Notes under the pieces: model-generated | Databases searched by the model: none | Told to the model about the DNA's origin: nothing | What the model saw: only the letters and a program-made list of their open reading frames with translations | Origin: JAFARZ01 sp035651595 | GTDB lineage: Bacteria; Actinomycetota; Actinomycetes; Streptosporangiales; Streptosporangiaceae | Assembly: GCA_035651595.1 (NCBI GenBank) | Contig: DASRFJ010000374.1 | Span: forward strand, 1-23,702 | Direction: 5' to 3' | DNA: 23,702 nucleotides | Program-made: the position numbers and the translations under genes | In this document: positions 1 to 8,440 of the stretch, in pieces | Layout of the letters: every line of letters begins with the position of its first letter | How positions within the stretch are numbered: the stretch's first letter is position 1

Positions 1-141
1 CAGCTGGTACAGCGCCCCGTAGAGGCCGGTGCCGACCATCGTGGCGACGAGGAAGCCCGTGCGCCGGCTGATGCCCTCGCCCTTGGCCAGCCCCGCCCAC
101 TGCGACGGCCGGAAGGCGTCCGCCGCCCCGCCGCCCAGCCC
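1..141. repeat. Terminal direct repeat (circular overlap), left copy
   Basis: Bases 1-141 are identical to 23562-23702. An exact 141-base terminal overlap is what de Bruijn assemblers with k=141 leave at the ends of a circular contig, so the molecule is most simply a 23,561-bp circle. The overlap lies inside the giant gene, and the reading frame crosses the junction without a break, which supports the joining. A true phage terminal redundancy is possible but less likely. Confidence 0.93.
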
Positions 142-3100
142 GCGCACGTCGCCGAGGTTCCAGCCGAACGACAGGAACGCCGTCTGGAGGATGTCCTTGA
201 CCTGGCGGTTCAGGAACAGGTTGTCGTAGGTGAGAAGGCCGAAGCGGTCGTCCATCTGGTCGAAAATCTTCCGGCCGATCTCCCGCCGCGTGTTCAGGTC
301 GGCGCCGGGGTTCTTCATCATCTCGTAGCGCATGGCGTCGGTGGCCACGCCGACCTTGATGAGCGGCACCAGGTAGTCCATGATCGGCTTCGACGCCAGC
401 TGGTTCAGCGCCGGGAGCGCCCGCAGCAGCGCCTCGGGCACCTTGCCGTACCGGCCGGCCCCGATCTGCCGCAGCGCCTTCTGGAACTGCTCCAGCTGCG
501 AGCCCATGTAGTCGTGGCCGCCGCGGGCCCGGCCGCCCATCTCCTTGAGCCACTCGACGTGCTGTTGCACCTCCGGGGACTGCGAGCCGGGCAGGTCCCA
601 CTCGGCGCGGACCTTCAGGCCCCGCCGGACCGCCTGGACGGCCGCCAGGCCGGGGACCACGGCCTCCGGGCCCTTGCGCAGCGCCTCGGCGAAGTCGCCC
701 CGCGAGAGCATCCCCATCGCCTCGGCCATCGCCGAGAACTGCGCGTTGAGGACCGTGGCGGTGGCGTGGTAGCCCGACCAGCCCAGGAGGAACTGCGACA
801 TCTGGTTGCCCAGCCCGCGGAAGGCGCGGTACGCGGTCCCCTTCGCGCCGGCGGCGCTGGCCAGGCCGGGGCTCATGTGCCTTTCGAACAGCTGGGCCAC
901 CTCGCCGGGCATGTAGTAGTGCCCGGTCAGCATCGGCCCCGCCAGGCGCATGGCCTGCTCGCGCTCCCCCAGCTCCAGGGACGGCTTGATGTCCCGCAGG
1001 TCGCGCAGCCTGGGCTCGCTGGTCAGCAGCGTCTCCAGCACGGCGCGGGCACCGGGCGCCACCTGCTTGAGCAGCTCGGGGGCGTGGACGTAGGCGGCGA
1101 CCAGGTTGGCGATGCGCTCCGGGGCCGAGCGCAGGTACGCCTGGTGCGACGCCGACACCTGACCCGACGCCCGCAGGTCGGCCAGGTCCGTCAGCTCCTG
1201 CCGCAAGGCCGGCGTGTTGAGCGCCCGCCGCAGCTGCGGGAACTGGCGGTCAACTTGGTGGCCGATCTCGTGGGCCAGCACTTCCTCGGGGGTGCCGACC
1301 TTGGTGGTGATCTCGCCCGGCGCCGCCATGCCGGCCGCCCGGCCCAGGCCCGACGTGACCCGCTTCAGGTTGACGCCCAGGCGGACCTGCGCGAACTGCT
1401 CCAGCGCCTCCATTTGCTTCTTGTCGAAATACTCACGGACGTTGACCGTCGGCGGGGCCAGGACGCGCCACAGCCGGTCCGGGATGGTGCGCCAGCCGGG
1501 GGGCGCCTTGCCGCCCAGGGGGACGTACCGCGCCAGCCCCTCGGCCCTGGTGCGGTCGAAGGCGTCGTGGCCGAAGATCGACTTGCCGTAGGAGTCGAAC
1601 TCCATCTTCGCCAGTGTCATCGGGTTCCACGACCGCGGCACCAGCCCGGCGTTGATGCCGTCCTCGTAGGTCGGCAGCACCCGCTCCTTCTTGAAGCCCT
1701 CGCGGCCCGCCAGGGGCCGCTTGGCCATGAGGGTGCGGAAGATGTCCGCGGCGGTGGCGTCGGGGTTCTTGGGGTCGGCCCACAGGTGGCCGACGTGGTC
1801 CTCGATGAGCCCCTGGTCGCGGAGGATGCCGCGGTCCACCAGCGCCTGGGTGTACTCGTCGTGCAGCCGGCGGTAGGTCTGCGCGAACTCCCGCTGGTCG
1901 GCCGGCACGTCGTTGGGCCGGCCCTCCTCGATCGGGGTGAAGAAGGCGAGGAAGCGCTTCGTCCGCGTCTGCTGCGGCAGGGGCAGGTCCTTCTCGGCGG
2001 GCGCGGCCTCGGTGTGGACCTGGAAGTACTTCTCGCCCTTGTCGAGCGCCTTGGCGTCGCGGTCGGCGCGCTGGACGCGCTCGGCGTTGGTGTGCCGCAG
2101 GACGCCCCGGCCGACCTGCCCGGCCCGTTCCGGGGGCACCACCACGGACTGCGCCAGGGCCGCGGCGCCGGGCTGCCCGGCCGCCGGCACACTGCCTCCG
2201 GCGCCCCTGTGGAAGTACACGCCCTCCTCGACCTGCGAGACGTTCCCGGCGCCGACGCCGGCGGGCTCGTCGGCGCGGCCCGCCTCGGCCTCGGCGTGCT
2301 CACCCATGGCGCGGCCGGCCAGTTCGCGGTAGATGGCATCGCGGGACGGCTTCTCGCGCAGGGGTTGCGTGAGGAACTGGAAGATGCGGTCGGCCGCCTC
2401 GATGGGGTCCCGGCCGAAGGGCGCCTCGCCGTAATTCTGGTAGTGGGCGCCCTCGTAGCTCTGCCGGGCGTAGCGCTCGCCCAGCAAGTCCAGCCCCTTG
2501 ACAGAGCCGCGGTCGAGGTGTGCCAGCTTGGAATAGTCCGACGGCCAGCGGAGCCCCGGGTTGAGCTTGGCCAGCTCGTCGCGCAGCTCCTTGTGGAGCC
2601 GCCGCTCCTGCTCCCACTGTTTCAACTCGAAGGCGTGCCGCTGGTCCGCCTCCTGCGCCACGCCCGCCCTGACGGCCGGCGGTGCTTTCTTGTGCAGCCA
2701 GGTCACCGGGTCGGTGATCTCCGGGCCCTCGGCGAACAGCGGGGCGCGCTCCCCGGCGGTCAGGCCGGCGGTTGCTCCTGCTCCCTGGAAATCGGCAGCG
2801 GCCGCGCCGGCGGGACGTTCGGCAGGGGCTTCAGGCCCAGCTGCTCCGCCTTGCGCTGCTCCTGCCGCTCCACGACGCGGGTGTTGAGCTGCTCCAGGTA
2901 CGGCGCCACCCCGGCGACCTGCGCCACCGGGCGCGGCACCTTCGCCAGCACCGCGGCCAGCCGCTGCTTCCGCAGCGCGATGTCCGCCCTTGCGCTCCTG
3001 ATCGAGTCGATCAAACCCCGCCCGGTACTCGGCCTCCCGCTCGTCGGAAAGTGTGCCACCGTTTTTCTCCTTCTCTCGGGTGTACTCGTCTGCCAGCGCC

Positions 3101-5397
3101 TCCATCTGCTTGTCGATCTCGTCCAGCCGCTGGTGCCGCCGGGCGACCTTGACCACGGCCTCCGGGTCGCCGTGCAGGCCGGCCGCCGCCGCCGCCGCGG
3201 CCGGCCGCCCCTCCTCCGCGTCGTTGAGCGCCCAGTCCTGGCGGATGCCGTCGATCACCTTGCGGACCGACACGTCGGCGCGGTCCTGGCCGCCGTACTT
3301 CCGGGCGAGCTTGTCCAGCCCCTTCTGGCTGACCTGCCGCGCAGACTCGCGGGTGCGCGTCCCGCCGCCGGCCTTGGCCATCTCCGGGTCGGCGCCGATG
3401 TCCTCCAGCGTGCGCCCGAGCAAGCCCTGCCTGATGACGTGCTGCTCCCGGTTGGTGAGCCCCGCCTCGTCGAAGGCGCGCTCCAGCAGGGCGCGGGCGC
3501 CGGCCTGGCGCTCCTCCCCCGTAGCCGCGTTGTCAAGCGCGTCGAGCGCCTGCCGCAGCGTGCCGCCGGACGGCGGCGTCCTGCCGGTCAGCGTGTAGGC
3601 GTGCTGGCGCAGCGCCTCCCGCATGTCGTCCGGCGTCAAGCCGGGGCGGTCGGGGTCGGCCTCGAAGTTGTACGTGTCGAGCAGCTTGTCCACGCCGCCG
3701 GCGAAGTCCCGGCGCCACAGCTGCTTCTTGACCTCCTTCTCGAAGCCGGCCAGGTCCTCGGGCGACTCGAAGACCCCCTGGCGCAAGAGCGCCTGCCGGC
3801 TGGCCTCCACCGGGTTGACGGGGGGCGCCTGCCCCGGCGCGGGAGGCGCCGCCGCGGCGGCCGCCTTCGCCGCGCCGTTGGGGGAGAGCCCCTGACGACG
3901 GGCGCGGTCGTAGGCCGCCTCCTGCGGGGTCGTGGGGACGGCCCCCGCCTGCCGGCGGGCCTCCATTGCCCGCAGCACCGCCGGGTCGGTCCAGCCGCCC
4001 GGCGGTGTCTGCGTGTAGCCGCCGTAGCCCAGGCGCGGGGCGGCCGGCGTCCACTGGCCTTCCACCTCGGGCGGCGGGGCCTGCGCCTGCGCCCGCGGCG
4101 CGGGCTGACCGCCTTGCTCGACGCCGCGCACCGGCACCGGCAGGCCCGCCTCGGGGCGCGGGGCCACGGGGTAGTTCTTGCCGACCAGGGCCTCGGGCCG
4201 CGGCGTCCACCCCTCGTGCTCGAAGGTCGGCTTGACCTCGGCGGCGATCCGCCGGGCGGCGTCGGGCAACTTCTCGCCGGCGCTGACCAGCGTGCCGGCC
4301 ACCGCCTCGGCGCCCATCTGCCGCAGCGCCTTCTCCGTCCGGCCCGCGTCGCCGGAGAACAGGTCCCCCAGCGTGCCGTAGTCGGGCCGCAGCCCCGTCC
4401 GGCCCTCCACCAGTTCGGCCACGCGCGCCTGGGTGACGAAGCCGAGCGGGCCGTAGAAGCCCGCCTGCGAAAGCGGCCCCGCCGTTGCCAGCCCCGCCTT
4501 GCCCAGCAGCTGGCCGGTGCCGTGCATGGCCCCGACCTCGATCGCGCTCTCCGCCAGCGCCTTGCCCGCCTCGGAGAGCGGCTGCTTCTGCGGCCCGAAC
4601 TGCGGCAGGCCCTCAGGGGTCGGCGCCACGTCCGGCGTCATCCGGGCGGCCAGCTTGCCCGGCGTCATGGCCAGGGCCTGCGCCGCCCCGGACGCCAGCT
4701 CCTTCGCCACCACGCCCTTGACCGCGGCCCGGCCGAGGCCGCCGGCGACGGCCATGTCCACGAGGAACCCCGGCATCCCGGCCAGCATGTCCGCGGTCTG
4801 GCGGCCGAAGCCCTTCCTGGCCTCCTCCTGCTGGCGGATGATGTACCGGGCCACGGTCTGCCGGTCCAGCGCGTCCTCGGTGCCGGCCTGGTAGTTGCGG
4901 CGGGCGCGCTCCAGGTCGCCCATCAGTGCCGCCTCGGTGATGACCGACAGCGGCCCGGACCTGGTGGCCCAATACTGCTGCGTCGCCCCCGAGACGGTCG
5001 TGCCGAACGTCTGCTTGAACCAGGAGCGGTTGTCGCCCTCCCACCACTCCTTGCGCTCCCGCTCGACCGCCCGCTGCAAGTCGCGCGCGCGCACCATGTC
5101 CGGGGCCTGCTGCCGGAACTGCGCGACGTATGCCTGGCGCTCGGCGTCGGGCAGCTCGGGCACCTCCTCGCGCAGGCGCTTGTCGAAGGCGTCCGCGCCG
5201 CCGCCGGGGTTGTCGTAGTTGATGCCCTCGTCGGCGAAGATGGGCGCGACCTTGCGCTGGCGGTCCTCGTAGGCCAGCCGGGCGTCGATCTCCTCGCGGG
5301 GCGGGTTGGCCCACGCGTTGATGTCCGGCGCCGCAGCAGGCGGCGCGGCCGTGGCGGTGCCGGCCCAGGAGTTGATGGCGTCGTAGCTGTCGGGCAT
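1..5397 (-). CDS. Giant polyvalent protein, N-terminal 1799 codons (continues at 23561 across the circle junction)
   Basis: The ATG at 5397 follows the 553-aa gene's stop by one base, so the two are probably translationally coupled. The frame is open to position 1 and, across the circular junction, on to a TAG at 23031, giving 1975 aa. Visible parts: a charged N-terminus; a hydrophobic helical stretch near aa 200-220; a Pro/Ala/Gln-rich linker (about aa 420-560); a sigma-70-region-4-like HTH at about aa 647-702 (LTNREQHVIRQGLLGRTLED then a long loop); a zincin motif HEIGH at aa 1376-1380 with a later Glu/Ala-rich helix that could give the third ligand; and from about aa 1500 a region resembling the large polyvalent protein-associated domains of phages and conjugative elements. 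Such proteins are thought to enter a new host with the DNA. Between about 2989 and 2760 the coding signal moves to another frame (see findings). No capsid or terminase domain is visible. Confidence 0.85.
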   Translation of the reverse strand, partial: MPDSYDAINSWAGTATAAPPAAAPDINAWANPPREEIDARLAYEDRQRKVAPIFADEGINYDNPGGGADAFDKRLREEVPELPDAERQAYVAQFRQQAPDMVRARDLQRAVERERKEWWEGDNRSWFKQTFGTTVSGATQQYWATRSGPLSVITEAALMGDLERARRNYQAGTEDALDRQTVARYIIRQQEEARKGFGRQTADMLAGMPGFLVDMAVAGGLGRAAVKGVVAKELASGAAQALAMTPGKLAARMTPDVAPTPEGLPQFGPQKQPLSEAGKALAESAIEVGAMHGTGQLLGKAGLATAGPLSQAGFYGPLGFVTQARVAELVEGRTGLRPDYGTLGDLFSGDAGRTEKALRQMGAEAVAGTLVSAGEKLPDAARRIAAEVKPTFEHEGWTPRPEALVGKNYPVAPRPEAGLPVPVRGVEQGGQPAPRAQAQAPPPEVEGQWTPAAPRLGYGGYTQTPPGGWTDPAVLRAMEARRQAGAVPTTPQEAAYDRARRQGLSPNGAAKAAAAAAPPAPGQAPPVNPVEASRQALLRQGVFESPEDLAGFEKEVKKQLWRRDFAGGVDKLLDTYNFEADPDRPGLTPDDMREALRQHAYTLTGRTPPSGGTLRQALDALDNAATGEERQAGARALLERAFDEAGLTNREQHVIRQGLLGRTLEDIGADPEMAKAGGGTRTRESARQVSQKGLDKLARKYGGQDRADVSVRKVIDGIRQDWALNDAEEGRPAAAAAAAGLHGDPEAVVKVARRHQRLDEIDKQMEALADEYTREKEKNGGTLSDEREAEYRAGFDRLDQERKGGHRAAEAAAGRGAGEGAAPGGAGRRGGAVPGAAQHPRRGAAGAAQGGAAGPEAPAERPAGAAAADFQGAGATAGLTAGERAPLFAEGPEITDPVTWLHKKAPPAVRAGVAQEADQRHAFELKQWEQERRLHKELRDELAKLNPGLRWPSDYSKLAHLDRGSVKGLDLLGERYARQSYEGAHYQNYGEAPFGRDPIEAADRIFQFLTQPLREKPSRDAIYRELAGRAMGEHAEAEAGRADEPAGVGAGNVSQVEEGVYFHRGAGGSVPAAGQPGAAALAQSVVVPPERAGQVGRGVLRHTNAERVQRADRDAKALDKGEKYFQVHTEAAPAEKDLPLPQQTRTKRFLAFFTPIEEGRPNDVPADQREFAQTYRRLHDEYTQALVDRGILRDQGLIEDHVGHLWADPKNPDATAADIFRTLMAKRPLAGREGFKKERVLPTYEDGINAGLVPRSWNPMTLAKMEFDSYGKSIFGHDAFDRTRAEGLARYVPLGGKAPPGWRTIPDRLWRVLAPPTVNVREYFDKKQMEALEQFAQVRLGVNLKRVTSGLGRAAGMAAPGEITTKVGTPEEVLAHEIGHQVDRQFPQLRRALNTPALRQELTDLADLRASGQVSASHQAYLRSAPERIANLVAAYVHAPELLKQVAPGARAVLETLLTSEPRLRDLRDIKPSLELGEREQAMRLAGPMLTGHYYMPGEVAQLFERHMSPGLASAAGAKGTAYRAFRGLGNQMSQFLLGWSGYHATATVLNAQFSAMAEAMGMLSRGDFAEALRKGPEAVVPGLAAVQAVRRGLKVRAEWDLPGSQSPEVQQHVEWLKEMGGRARGGHDYMGSQLEQFQKALRQIGAGRYGKVPEALLRALPALNQLASKPIMDYLVPLIKVGVATDAMRYEMMKNPGADLNTRREIGRKIFDQMDDRFGLLTYDNLFLNRQVKDILQTAFLSFGWNLGDVRGLGGGAADAFRPSQWAGLAKGEGISRRTGFLVATMVGTGLYGALYQL

Positions 5398-5398
5398 G

Positions 5399-7060
5399 TT
5401 AGCCTCCGGGCCAGGGGAAAGTGCCAGGGCTGAACATCCGGTACGGCCCGGCCGGTTGCGTGCCGCGGTCGATGACCTGGGGCGGCGTGACTCCCACGTC
5501 CTTGTAGTCGGGCGCCTTGATGTTCGGGTCCTTCTGGGCCAGCTGCTTCAGGGCGTAGACGGCGGAGCGGCGCGCGTCGGGCGGCATGGTCATCAGGCCG
5601 CCGGGGTACGTCTTCAGGTGCCGCAGCAGGGACATCCCCGCCAGCTCGGTGTCGGGGTCCTTTTCGGCACGCGCCCGCCGCATCATGTCGGTCACGTGCG
5701 CCGCCAGCGGGACGGCCGGGGCCTGCGCCGCGGGGGGCGGTCCCTGCGGGACGTTCTGCTGCAACCACTGCCGCTGCTGGTCGGGGGCCATGCGGTCCAG
5801 GTTCGCCTCGAAGTCGCGCATGCGCTGGTCGGCCGGCCCCGGGCCCTGCTGCGGCGAGGGGGCGCCGCCGTGCATGGCCTGCCAGTGCTCCCGGTCCTTG
5901 CGCGCCAGGACCTCGGCGTGCTGGTCAATGAACCACTCCGGCACGGGGGTCTTGGCGCCCGTGTGGCCCTCGGCGTCCTTCTCGGGCGGGGTGCGCGCCT
6001 CCCACTCCTTGATGGCCTGGGCGCGGTAGTGCGCCAGCGGCTGCGCCTTGAACTCCTGCTCCCTGGCCGCGGCCGCCTTCGCCTCCGGGACGAAGTGCGG
6101 CCTGCCCTGCGGGTCCAGGATGTAATGGACCATGCGGCCGTCGGGGAGCTGCGCCGACTGCAACCCCGCGGGCGCGCCGGGCTGGCGCTGGGCGTTCGAC
6201 GGGGCGAAGTGCGTCATCTTGCCGTCGGGCTGGAGGATGAACCCGTTGCCCGTCTGCGGGTCGATGTGAACGCGCTGTGCCACCAGCTGCTGCGCGGTCG
6301 GCTGCTGCTGCTGGACCTGGCGCGGCGGCCCCACCGCCTCGCGCGAGCGCTGGTGCAGCGCCATCGCCTGGCGGAAGGTGTCCTGGTCGATGTTGCCCTG
6401 GGCGTACTCCTGCATCAGCTGCTGCTGGGCGCCCTCGATCTTGGTCAGCGCCTGCCGCTGCTGCGGGCTGAATTCGGCCTGCTGCTGGGGCATCAGGCCC
6501 AGGTTCGCGGCCATCTTGCCGCCCTCGGGCGTGTGCATCACCAGCTGCCCGATCTGGTGCAGCCCCTGCTGGAGTACCTTCTGCAAGGCCGGCGACGCCT
6601 GCCCGGTGCGGTGATCCCACATCATGGGATTCGCCGCGGCGTGCTGCATCAAGTCCCGGATGTAGTTGACCCGGCTGTGGATCGCCATTTGCAGCGGGTC
6701 GCCCGGCTGGCCGGCGACGTGCCCGGGATACATGGCCTGCTGGAACGCGGGGTCGTAGGGGTCCAGCGTGTTGACGCGCCGGAAGTCCTGGCCGTTGTAG
6801 AAGTCGATGACGCCGCGCCCCGGCCCGCCCGGCGGCGGCAGCGTGGCGGTCGGCTGCGGCGTGCCGTTGCTCGACGGCGCGGGGTACGGGCCGCCGAAGT
6901 CCTCCGGGTAGCCCTGGCGGGCCTCTTCCACCGGCCGCGGGTCGCGGGGCATCGTCGGCTCACGCTCGTCGCGCGCGTCGGGGGCGCCCAGCTGCTCGGG
7001 GTACAGCTCCGAGGAGTCAACGTAGTCCTCGGGGTGTTCAGGATCGTAGTCCTCGGCCAT
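5399..7060 (-). CDS. 553-aa Gln/Pro-rich protein of unknown function
   Basis: The start was chosen at ATG 7060 (MAEDYDPEHPED), which has an AAGGTG Shine-Dalgarno about 6 bases upstream; an in-frame upstream extension to 7138 is Arg-rich and lacks a site. The N-terminus is very acidic and Tyr/Pro-rich (aa 1-90). The middle is Gln-rich and helical (runs such as QQQ and PQQQAEF, about aa 170-290). A short repeat-like pair follows, GFILQPDGKMTHF and QLPDGRMVHYILDP, which looks like a small beta-repeat. A helical C-terminus ends in a Pro/Gly-rich tail. It sits one base ahead of the giant gene and is probably co-transcribed with it. Composition and position recall scaffold-like or internal virion proteins, but I recognise no family and do not assign a function. 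Confidence 0.85.
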   Translation of the reverse strand: MAEDYDPEHPEDYVDSSELYPEQLGAPDARDEREPTMPRDPRPVEEARQGYPEDFGGPYPAPSSNGTPQPTATLPPPGGPGRGVIDFYNGQDFRRVNTLDPYDPAFQQAMYPGHVAGQPGDPLQMAIHSRVNYIRDLMQHAAANPMMWDHRTGQASPALQKVLQQGLHQIGQLVMHTPEGGKMAANLGLMPQQQAEFSPQQRQALTKIEGAQQQLMQEYAQGNIDQDTFRQAMALHQRSREAVGPPRQVQQQQPTAQQLVAQRVHIDPQTGNGFILQPDGKMTHFAPSNAQRQPGAPAGLQSAQLPDGRMVHYILDPQGRPHFVPEAKAAAAREQEFKAQPLAHYRAQAIKEWEARTPPEKDAEGHTGAKTPVPEWFIDQHAEVLARKDREHWQAMHGGAPSPQQGPGPADQRMRDFEANLDRMAPDQQRQWLQQNVPQGPPPAAQAPAVPLAAHVTDMMRRARAEKDPDTELAGMSLLRHLKTYPGGLMTMPPDARRSAVYALKQLAQKDPNIKAPDYKDVGVTPPQVIDRGTQPAGPYRMFSPGTFPWPGG

Positions 7061-7088
7061 ATCGTCACCTTCTGGTTGGTCGCCTCGG

Positions 7089-7451
7089 TCATCCCGCGCC
7101 CAGCGCCGCGTCGGCCTGGCGCACCGCCTCGGTCGCAAGCCGCAGCTCCTCCTCGGCCAACGTGAGCCTGCGCACGGCGGTGCCGTACTGCACGCACAGG
7201 TCCCAGAACTCCCTGCCCTCGTCCGGCCCGCGGTGCCACAGCTCCTCGCGGCCGAGGTGCTTCCACGACGCCACGACGCCCGCCAGCTCGACGGCGGCGA
7301 TGCGCAACAGGTGCTGGGCCTGGTCGGCGCCGGCGGCGTCGCCCCTGGCCCGCGCCCCGGCGAGCGTGATCTGAGCGTCCACGCACCGCAGCCAGGCGGG
7401 CAGGGACGCGCTGCGGAAGTCGTGGTCCAGCATCTCAGCCAACGCGCTCAT
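7089..7451 (-). CDS. 120-aa helical protein, unknown
   Basis: ATG 7451 follows a GGAGG site with 8-9 base spacing; a TTG one codon earlier is an alternative. The protein is mostly alpha-helical, with Leu/Ala heptad-like runs at both ends (SALAEMLDHDF and LTLAEEELRLATEAVRQAD), suggesting a coiled-coil or helical-bundle oligomer. No signal peptide, TM segment or catalytic motif is visible. It overlaps the previous gene's 3' end by 17 bases and lies 28 bases before the 553-aa gene, so it belongs to the tightly packed 8247-5399 operon. Function unknown. Confidence 0.75.
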   Translation of the reverse strand: MSALAEMLDHDFRSASLPAWLRCVDAQITLAGARARGDAAGADQAQHLLRIAAVELAGVVASWKHLGREELWHRGPDEGREFWDLCVQYGTAVRRLTLAEEELRLATEAVRQADAALGAG

Positions 7452-7656
7452 CAAGTCGCTCCTCCTTCGTGGCCTCGGCCGCGGCGGGCAAGGGCGGCAG
7501 CTTCGGGGTCACGTCGCGGACGCTCAGGGCCTTGAGACGCCAGGCCCTCAAACTCGCTTTCAAGAATCCGCGAAGCCGGGCCACGGGCCCCACGTCCGAG
7601 TCCAGCGCCTCCAACACCACCTCGTAGCGCCGCTTGGGCGTGTGTCGCTCAGCCAT
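7435..7656 (-). CDS. 73-aa basic small protein, unknown
   Basis: The start at ATG 7656 overlaps the preceding gene's stop by 8 bases, a sign of translational coupling. The N-terminal half is basic (MAERHTPKRRYEVV, then RLRGFLKASLRAWRLK); the C-terminus is acidic. The basic amphipathic helix could bind nucleic acid or membrane, but no family is recognised. A longer in-frame start at 7764 exists but would run through the neighbouring gene and lacks a ribosome site. Confidence 0.68.
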   Translation of the reverse strand: MAERHTPKRRYEVVLEALDSDVGPVARLRGFLKASLRAWRLKALSVRDVTPKLPPLPAAAEATKEERLDERVG

Positions 7657-7873
7657 CGTCGTCGTCCTCGTCTGCGGCCGCCCTCGTGCCGAGCGGCCGG
7701 TTGGGGTCGTTGCCGGGGCGGCAGATGGTCTTGTCGCCGGACAGCGGGTAGTCGAACAGCGCACGCCAGGCGCCGTCTTCGGTGTCCGCCTCGGCGACCT
7801 TCGCCCAGCGCTCCCCGCCGAAGCGCCGGAACCAGAAGGACCAGCGCGCCGCGGTCGCCGTGGTCGTGCTCAT
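7649..7873 (-). CDS. 74-aa small protein with acidic tail, unknown
   Basis: The start at ATG 7873 overlaps the upstream stop as ATGA (7870-7873), a classic coupled junction. The sequence is aromatic-rich early on (RWSFWFRRFGGERW), followed by an alpha/beta-looking middle and an acidic end (DEDDDDG). The aromatic/basic start plus acidic tail could be a small nucleic-acid-binding or DNA-mimic-like accessory protein, but that is a guess. No known domain. Confidence 0.7.
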   Translation of the reverse strand: MSTTTATAARWSFWFRRFGGERWAKVAEADTEDGAWRALFDYPLSGDKTICRPGNDPNRPLGTRAAADEDDDDG

Positions 7874-8247
7874 GCGGCCACCCCGGCGGCCTGTCGGTCG
7901 CTGCGCGAGGGCGGGTCGGTCGCCAGGATCACGATGGTGCCGTGCAGGTTCGAGCTGAGCGCCCCGGCCCACGCCTTCGCCAGCGTCTCGCCGAGGGCCA
8001 CGGGGCGGGACACCCCGTCGTCGCCCTCGACCACGGCCATGTACCAGCTGCCGGCCGGCGGGCTGGTCGGGTAGGCGTCCTCGAGGTCCACCGCCGGCGT
8101 CGGGTCACCCCGCCGTCGCAAGAGGCGGGCGAAGGTGCCGCACCTATCGCAGTTCATCACCGGCCGGCTCCTGCCGTCCACGTCCAGCCGCATCTCGCAG
8201 CCGTGGCAGCAGGGGCATTGCAACCCGGCCACAGTCATCGTCGTCAC
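7870..8247 (-). CDS. 125-aa protein with N-terminal zinc ribbon
   Basis: The N-terminus holds Cys clusters CPCCHGCE (about aa 11-18) and CDRCG (about aa 33-37), spaced as a zinc ribbon, which usually binds nucleic acid or protein. The rest is a small alpha/beta domain (WYMAVVEGDDGVSRPVALGE ...) without a recognised catalytic motif. The start is ambiguous: GTG 8247 or ATG 8238, with a GGGGAG element further upstream. It is first of four overlapping genes (ATGA junction with the next), so it probably leads the operon running to the giant gene. Just upstream lie two GCGCTGGTCC direct repeats and a GGTCCGCGGACC palindrome (8273-8299), possible control sites. Confidence 0.75.
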   Translation of the reverse strand: MTTMTVAGLQCPCCHGCEMRLDVDGRSRPVMNCDRCGTFARLLRRRGDPTPAVDLEDAYPTSPPAGSWYMAVVEGDDGVSRPVALGETLAKAWAGALSSNLHGTIVILATDPPSRSDRQAAGVAA

Positions 8248-8272
8248 GTCGCACGTTCTTTTCTCCCCACCT

Positions 8273-8299
8273 GCGCTGGTCCGCGCTGGTCCGCGGACC
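8273..8299. promoter_or_regulatory. Tandem GCGCTGGTCC repeats plus palindrome, possible operator
   Basis: Two exact 10-bp copies of GCGCTGGTCC (8273-8282, 8283-8292) run into a perfect palindrome, GGTCCGCGGACC (8288-8299). The site lies 26-52 bp upstream of the zinc-ribbon operon, where a regulator could act. Function inferred from position only. Confidence 0.4.
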
Positions 8300-8351
8300 G
8301 ATTAGTGCATCCCCTTGGCCGCCTTCGCGTTTCGCCGCGGCTCGGCGGGGC

Positions 8352-8440
8352 GGGTGAACCTGGGTGAACCCGTTTCCATAACTTTTCTGTTGCGCGCCCG
8401 CGCGGGCGCTTAATGGGAAAAGGTTCACCCTGCTTCACCC
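8352..8440. other. Candidate replication origin: inverted GGGTGAACC iterons
   Basis: Two tandem copies of GGGTGAACC (8352-8360, 8362-8370) face two inverted copies, GGTTCACCC (8422-8430) and GCTTCACCC (8432-8440, one mismatch). All four are symmetric about position 8396. Between them are an A/T-richer stretch (TTTCCATAACTTTTC), a perfect GC palindrome (8394-8409) and a second partly inverted arm (TTTCCAT / ATGGGAAA). The block overlaps the 3' end of the P4-type primase-helicase gene. The alpha protein of phage P4, the model for such enzymes, binds GGTGAAC-type iterons at its origin, as I recall. The core match plus gene adjacency make this the best origin candidate in the circle. Confidence 0.6.

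Noticed and set aside
1..141. Phage-type terminal redundancy or LTR
   Set aside because: A length of exactly 141, its position inside a gene whose frame continues across the join, and the lack of packaging genes favour an assembly overlap of a circle.
514..5433. A 1639-codon open frame on the plus strand
   Set aside because: It is the antisense shadow of the giant gene: Leu/Arg/Gly/Val-rich with no domains and no ribosome site. Long antisense frames are expected when third positions are nearly all G or C.
5396..7165. A 589-codon plus-strand open frame
   Set aside because: Shadow of the 553-aa gene, which has a good ribosome site, a sensible acidic start and coupling to the giant gene.
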